Part shown: positions 62,187-64,000 of the stretch, one piece after another | How the letters are laid out: every line of letters begins with the position of its first letter | Numbering within the stretch: the stretch's first letter is position 1 | Notes under the pieces: generated by a model | What the model was told of the DNA's origin: nothing | The model's input: only the letters and a program-made list of their open reading frames with translations | Database searches by the model: none | Assembly (NCBI RefSeq): GCF_013114825.1 | Contig: NZ_JAAVLX010000004.1 | Coordinates: 744,001 to 808,000, forward strand | Source of the DNA: Bradyrhizobium australiense | Lineage (GTDB): Bacteria; Pseudomonadota; Alphaproteobacteria; Rhizobiales; Xanthobacteraceae | DNA length: 64,000 bases | Direction: 5' to 3' | Position numbers and translations under genes: made by a program

Positions 62187-63142
62187 CAGGCGGCCTCGCA
62201 GTGGGCAGGCTCTTCCGCCGGGGTCAAGGCGAGATCAGGCAAGAACGCGAGCAGATAATCCGCGACTTTGCTGGCCTGCGAAGCGGCGCGGACGATTGCG
62301 CGATGGTCTTCGCGGAGCACCTCAAGCCACGAACCAATGTAGTCCGCATGCCGCACGGTCGGCACGATGCCGAGCGAAGCACAGCAGAATGCGGCGGATA
62401 TCTCCGCGATGATTTCCTCGAAGGCGTATTTCTTGGTACCGTAACTTCCGGATAGATCCCGGTTGAGCCGAGAGGAATGGCCGCTGGCATGAGCCAGCTC
62501 ATGCAGAGCCGTGCGGTGCCAATTGATCGGCTCAAAGTAGGCGGCCGGAAATGGCACCTGAACGTAGTCCTCAGAGGGACAATAGAAAGCTCGGTCACCG
62601 CCGATCCGAAGATCGATGCCGCTGGCACTAATCAGCGCTTCGACTTGTGGCTCGATCATGTGAGGTAACGGGAGAGGCGCCGTCGTCGACACCTTGGCTG
62701 GCAGCCCGTCACATTGGTCGGTATTGAACAGCGTAAAACGTTTCAGAAAGGGAATCGCTTTGGTTTCGTCGGCGGCCTCAATCGCCCGCTTCCTCTCCTC
62801 TTCGGGCACGAAGCGGTCAGCATAGACGACGGTCGTTCCTCGCTCTCCTTTGCGGACGTGGCCACCCAGAGACAATGCCTGCCGGAAGGTGAGCCAGCTC
62901 TGGCCGGAGAAGCCCCGCTCGACCACAGCGCCCCATAGGATCAGGATGTTAATGCCGCTATATCGCCGATGTGTTGCTGCATTGTGAGGCATGGCAAGCG
63001 GCGCCTTCGCCGCGGCCGTTCCCCACGGCTGTACCCAGGGCACACACCCCGCCTCTAGCTCGGCAATGAGTCTATTCGTGATCTCGTCATAAAAATTAGC
63101 CCGGCCGGGGCTGCTCTGCGAAACTTGATTGTGGCTGGACAT
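62186..63142 (-). CDS. ardC: ArdC-like antirestriction protein with zincin domain
   Basis: A 318-residue protein. The N-terminal ArdC single-strand DNA-binding domain (FYDEITNRLIAELEAGCVPW, RRYSGINILILWGAVVERGF) is followed by a metallopeptidase-like domain with HELAHASGHSSRLNRDLSGS, a H-E-x-x-H zinc motif, and YAFEEIIAEISAAFCCASLG with the third ligand Glu. ArdC proteins shield incoming DNA from host restriction during conjugation. GGAG lies 8 bases before ATG. It is the first gene of the ArdC-toprim pair. Confidence 0.9.
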   Translation of the reverse strand: MSSHNQVSQSSPGRANFYDEITNRLIAELEAGCVPWVQPWGTAAAKAPLAMPHNAATHRRYSGINILILWGAVVERGFSGQSWLTFRQALSLGGHVRKGERGTTVVYADRFVPEEERKRAIEAADETKAIPFLKRFTLFNTDQCDGLPAKVSTTAPLPLPHMIEPQVEALISASGIDLRIGGDRAFYCPSEDYVQVPFPAAYFEPINWHRTALHELAHASGHSSRLNRDLSGSYGTKKYAFEEIIAEISAAFCCASLGIVPTVRHADYIGSWLEVLREDHRAIVRAASQASKVADYLLAFLPDLALTPAEEPAHCEAA

Positions 63143-63180
63143 CGCGGTTCTCCGCGACGGGCACCGCGAGCCTCTCTCGC

Positions 63181-63606
63181 GGCTACAAACCCGTCACGGC
63201 AATCCAGGCCGCCACTCTTGCCTCTGGAGGTCTCCTCGTCTCGGCCATCTCGGTGGTCTGGACACTGAATGCGATCCAGAGTCCCATCTTTCTCAAAGCC
63301 CAGGTCGTGGCTAGACGGTCGTTGCTGACCTCCCAGGTGACCATCCTGGCGCTGCCGCTTACCGCGATCACTCTGCTGGCGCGAGACCCGCAGACCGGCT
63401 GCTAGTGACTTGCGGTTGGGTGCCGTACCTGGTGGCGGCCCGTTCGCCGGCGTCACCGTGGACCGCCCCGGCACCGGTGAATCCTGTTTATCGCCATCTT
63501 GGTCATGGCGGCAACGCTGGCCTGAATTCCGCTGCTGGCCGGCCTCGGACACCTCGGAATGATCCAGCTGTGTACGGCGACGGCGCTGGTCGGGTGGTGG
63601 CGGTGA
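63181..63606 (+). pseudogene. degraded membrane protein gene
   Basis: One plus-strand frame reads hydrophobic protein-like text, ATLASGGLLVSAISVVWTLN and LLTSQVTILALPLTAITLLA to TAG 63403, then after stops in the same frame LFIAILVMAATLA, TGA, IPLLAGLGHLGMIQLCTATA to TGA 63604. No start codon or ribosome site is visible. It looks like a transporter-type gene broken by several nonsense codons. Family not identified. Confidence 0.35.
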
Positions 63607-64000
63607 ACGCCGAGATGACCTATCCGGTGTGCGTACCAACGCTGGTGGACCGGACTCGGCTGGGTCCAGGCGGAGAATTTGTTGGAGCTCAGCCAAGCGA
63701 GCGCGTTGGCAAGTCGGCGCGGAGAACGCGCTCACCAGCCAGCCGGCCAGGAACGGGCCCGCTTGCAGAAACGGGGTGCCGAACACAGCTTAGCCTTCGG
63801 CCATATGGCCGAGTAGCTGGGTCGAGCCGCCCGCTGCGCGCGCGGGCGAACGCAGCGGCACGAGCGTCAGCAACGCAGCACCGGGCAGGAAACAGGTTCA
63901 GTCGGCAGGATCACACAGGCAGTCACGTTGGCGACTGGCACCTTCATCTTTTGGTACAACGCATATTCGGCGGTCTTCCTGCTGCACGAAAGATCTGGGT
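63607..64000. other. window end, no intact gene
   Basis: Fragments only: a plus-strand hydrophobic stretch TLATGTFIFWYNAYSAVFLL near 63925-63985 may be a further relic or the beginning of a gene that continues outside. Other frames are interrupted. Confidence 0.3.

Larger units (their letters stand above)
17825..64000. mobile_element. dusA-integrated Trb-type integrative and conjugative element (right end not in window)
   Basis: The region is bounded on the left by dusA and a tyrosine integrase. It carries a full mating-pair set (trbBCDEJLFGI), coupling protein TraG, relaxase, TraF, excisionase, an FseA-type activator, primase, ArdC antirestriction and DUF736/DUF2493/DUF2274 proteins. This module set is that of rhizobial ICEs such as the Mesorhizobium symbiosis islands, but here with cargo at 19-39 kb and no nodulation genes seen. 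No second dusA fragment is visible before the window ends, so size is at least 46 kb. Confidence 0.85.

Overview
The window looks like a chromosome segment of a slow-growing Bradyrhizobium-type alphaproteobacterium. Codon use is GC-rich, and the gene families (a DUF1289 protein beside a TIGR02281-type aspartic protease, a MarR-controlled gamma-resorcylate operon, a Trb/RlxS/RdfS/FseA conjugation set) are those of rhizobial genomes. This assignment rests on protein character only; no rRNA or tRNA lies in the window. It divides into a core part (about 1-17.8 kb) and an integrative and conjugative element (ICE) inserted at the 5' end of dusA and running past the right edge (about 17.8-64 kb).

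Core part. A partial Mrp-type Fe-S carrier gene, a VOC-fold protein, a 3-hydroxyisobutyrate-dehydrogenase-family enzyme, a membrane sensor histidine kinase, a DUF1289 protein and a membrane-anchored aspartic protease are followed by two Tat-exported amide hydrolases: an amidase-signature enzyme (5.1-6.7 kb) and an acetamidase/formamidase (7.3-8.7 kb). From 9.3 to 15.7 kb lies a catabolic cluster for 2,6-dihydroxybenzoate (gamma-resorcylate). It holds a divergent MarR repressor (GraR), a flavin reductase and oxygenase (GraD and GraA, resorcinol hydroxylase), gamma-resorcylate decarboxylase (GraF, with metal-ligand residues at the positions known for this enzyme), an aromatic-acid MFS importer and maleylacetate reductase (GraC). 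The ring-cleaving hydroxyquinol dioxygenase gene (graB) is a wreck: its ends are present but the catalytic middle is deleted and the 3' end is frameshifted.

ICE, left cargo (17.8-39.5 kb). A tyrosine integrase reads away from dusA behind a promoter region with five GCACACG heptamers. Next come small unknown genes, an outer-membrane protein, a broken dienelactone hydrolase, a membrane-linked alpha/beta hydrolase, a second dead copy of the integrase 3' end, and decaying genes. Two minus-strand groups then resemble anti-invader or conflict systems. One (26.3-29.9 kb) is a HEPN-like protein gene, split by a -1 frame change, overlapping a PD-(D/E)xK nuclease gene by one base. The other (31.8-38.0 kb) is a 1,419-residue protein with an Mrr-like nuclease domain, a long helical-repeat region and tandem PIN-like domains, overlapping a 649-residue protein I could not assign. 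These are the best candidates for an undescribed system.

ICE, transfer and maintenance (39.5-63.1 kb). One long minus-strand operon runs traG, copG-like, trbB, C, D, E, J, L, F, G, I and a DUF2274 gene, with no trbK or trbH. Upstream are a plus-strand nucleotidyltransferase-DUF1488 gene behind twin 28-bp palindromes, the relaxase, a candidate oriT, traF, the excisionase rdfS and the activator fseA as a single unshifted reading frame. DUF736, DUF2493, toprim-primase and ArdC antirestriction genes follow. The right ICE end is not visible. Several genes carry single-base frame breaks; decay and sequencing error cannot be separated from sequence alone.
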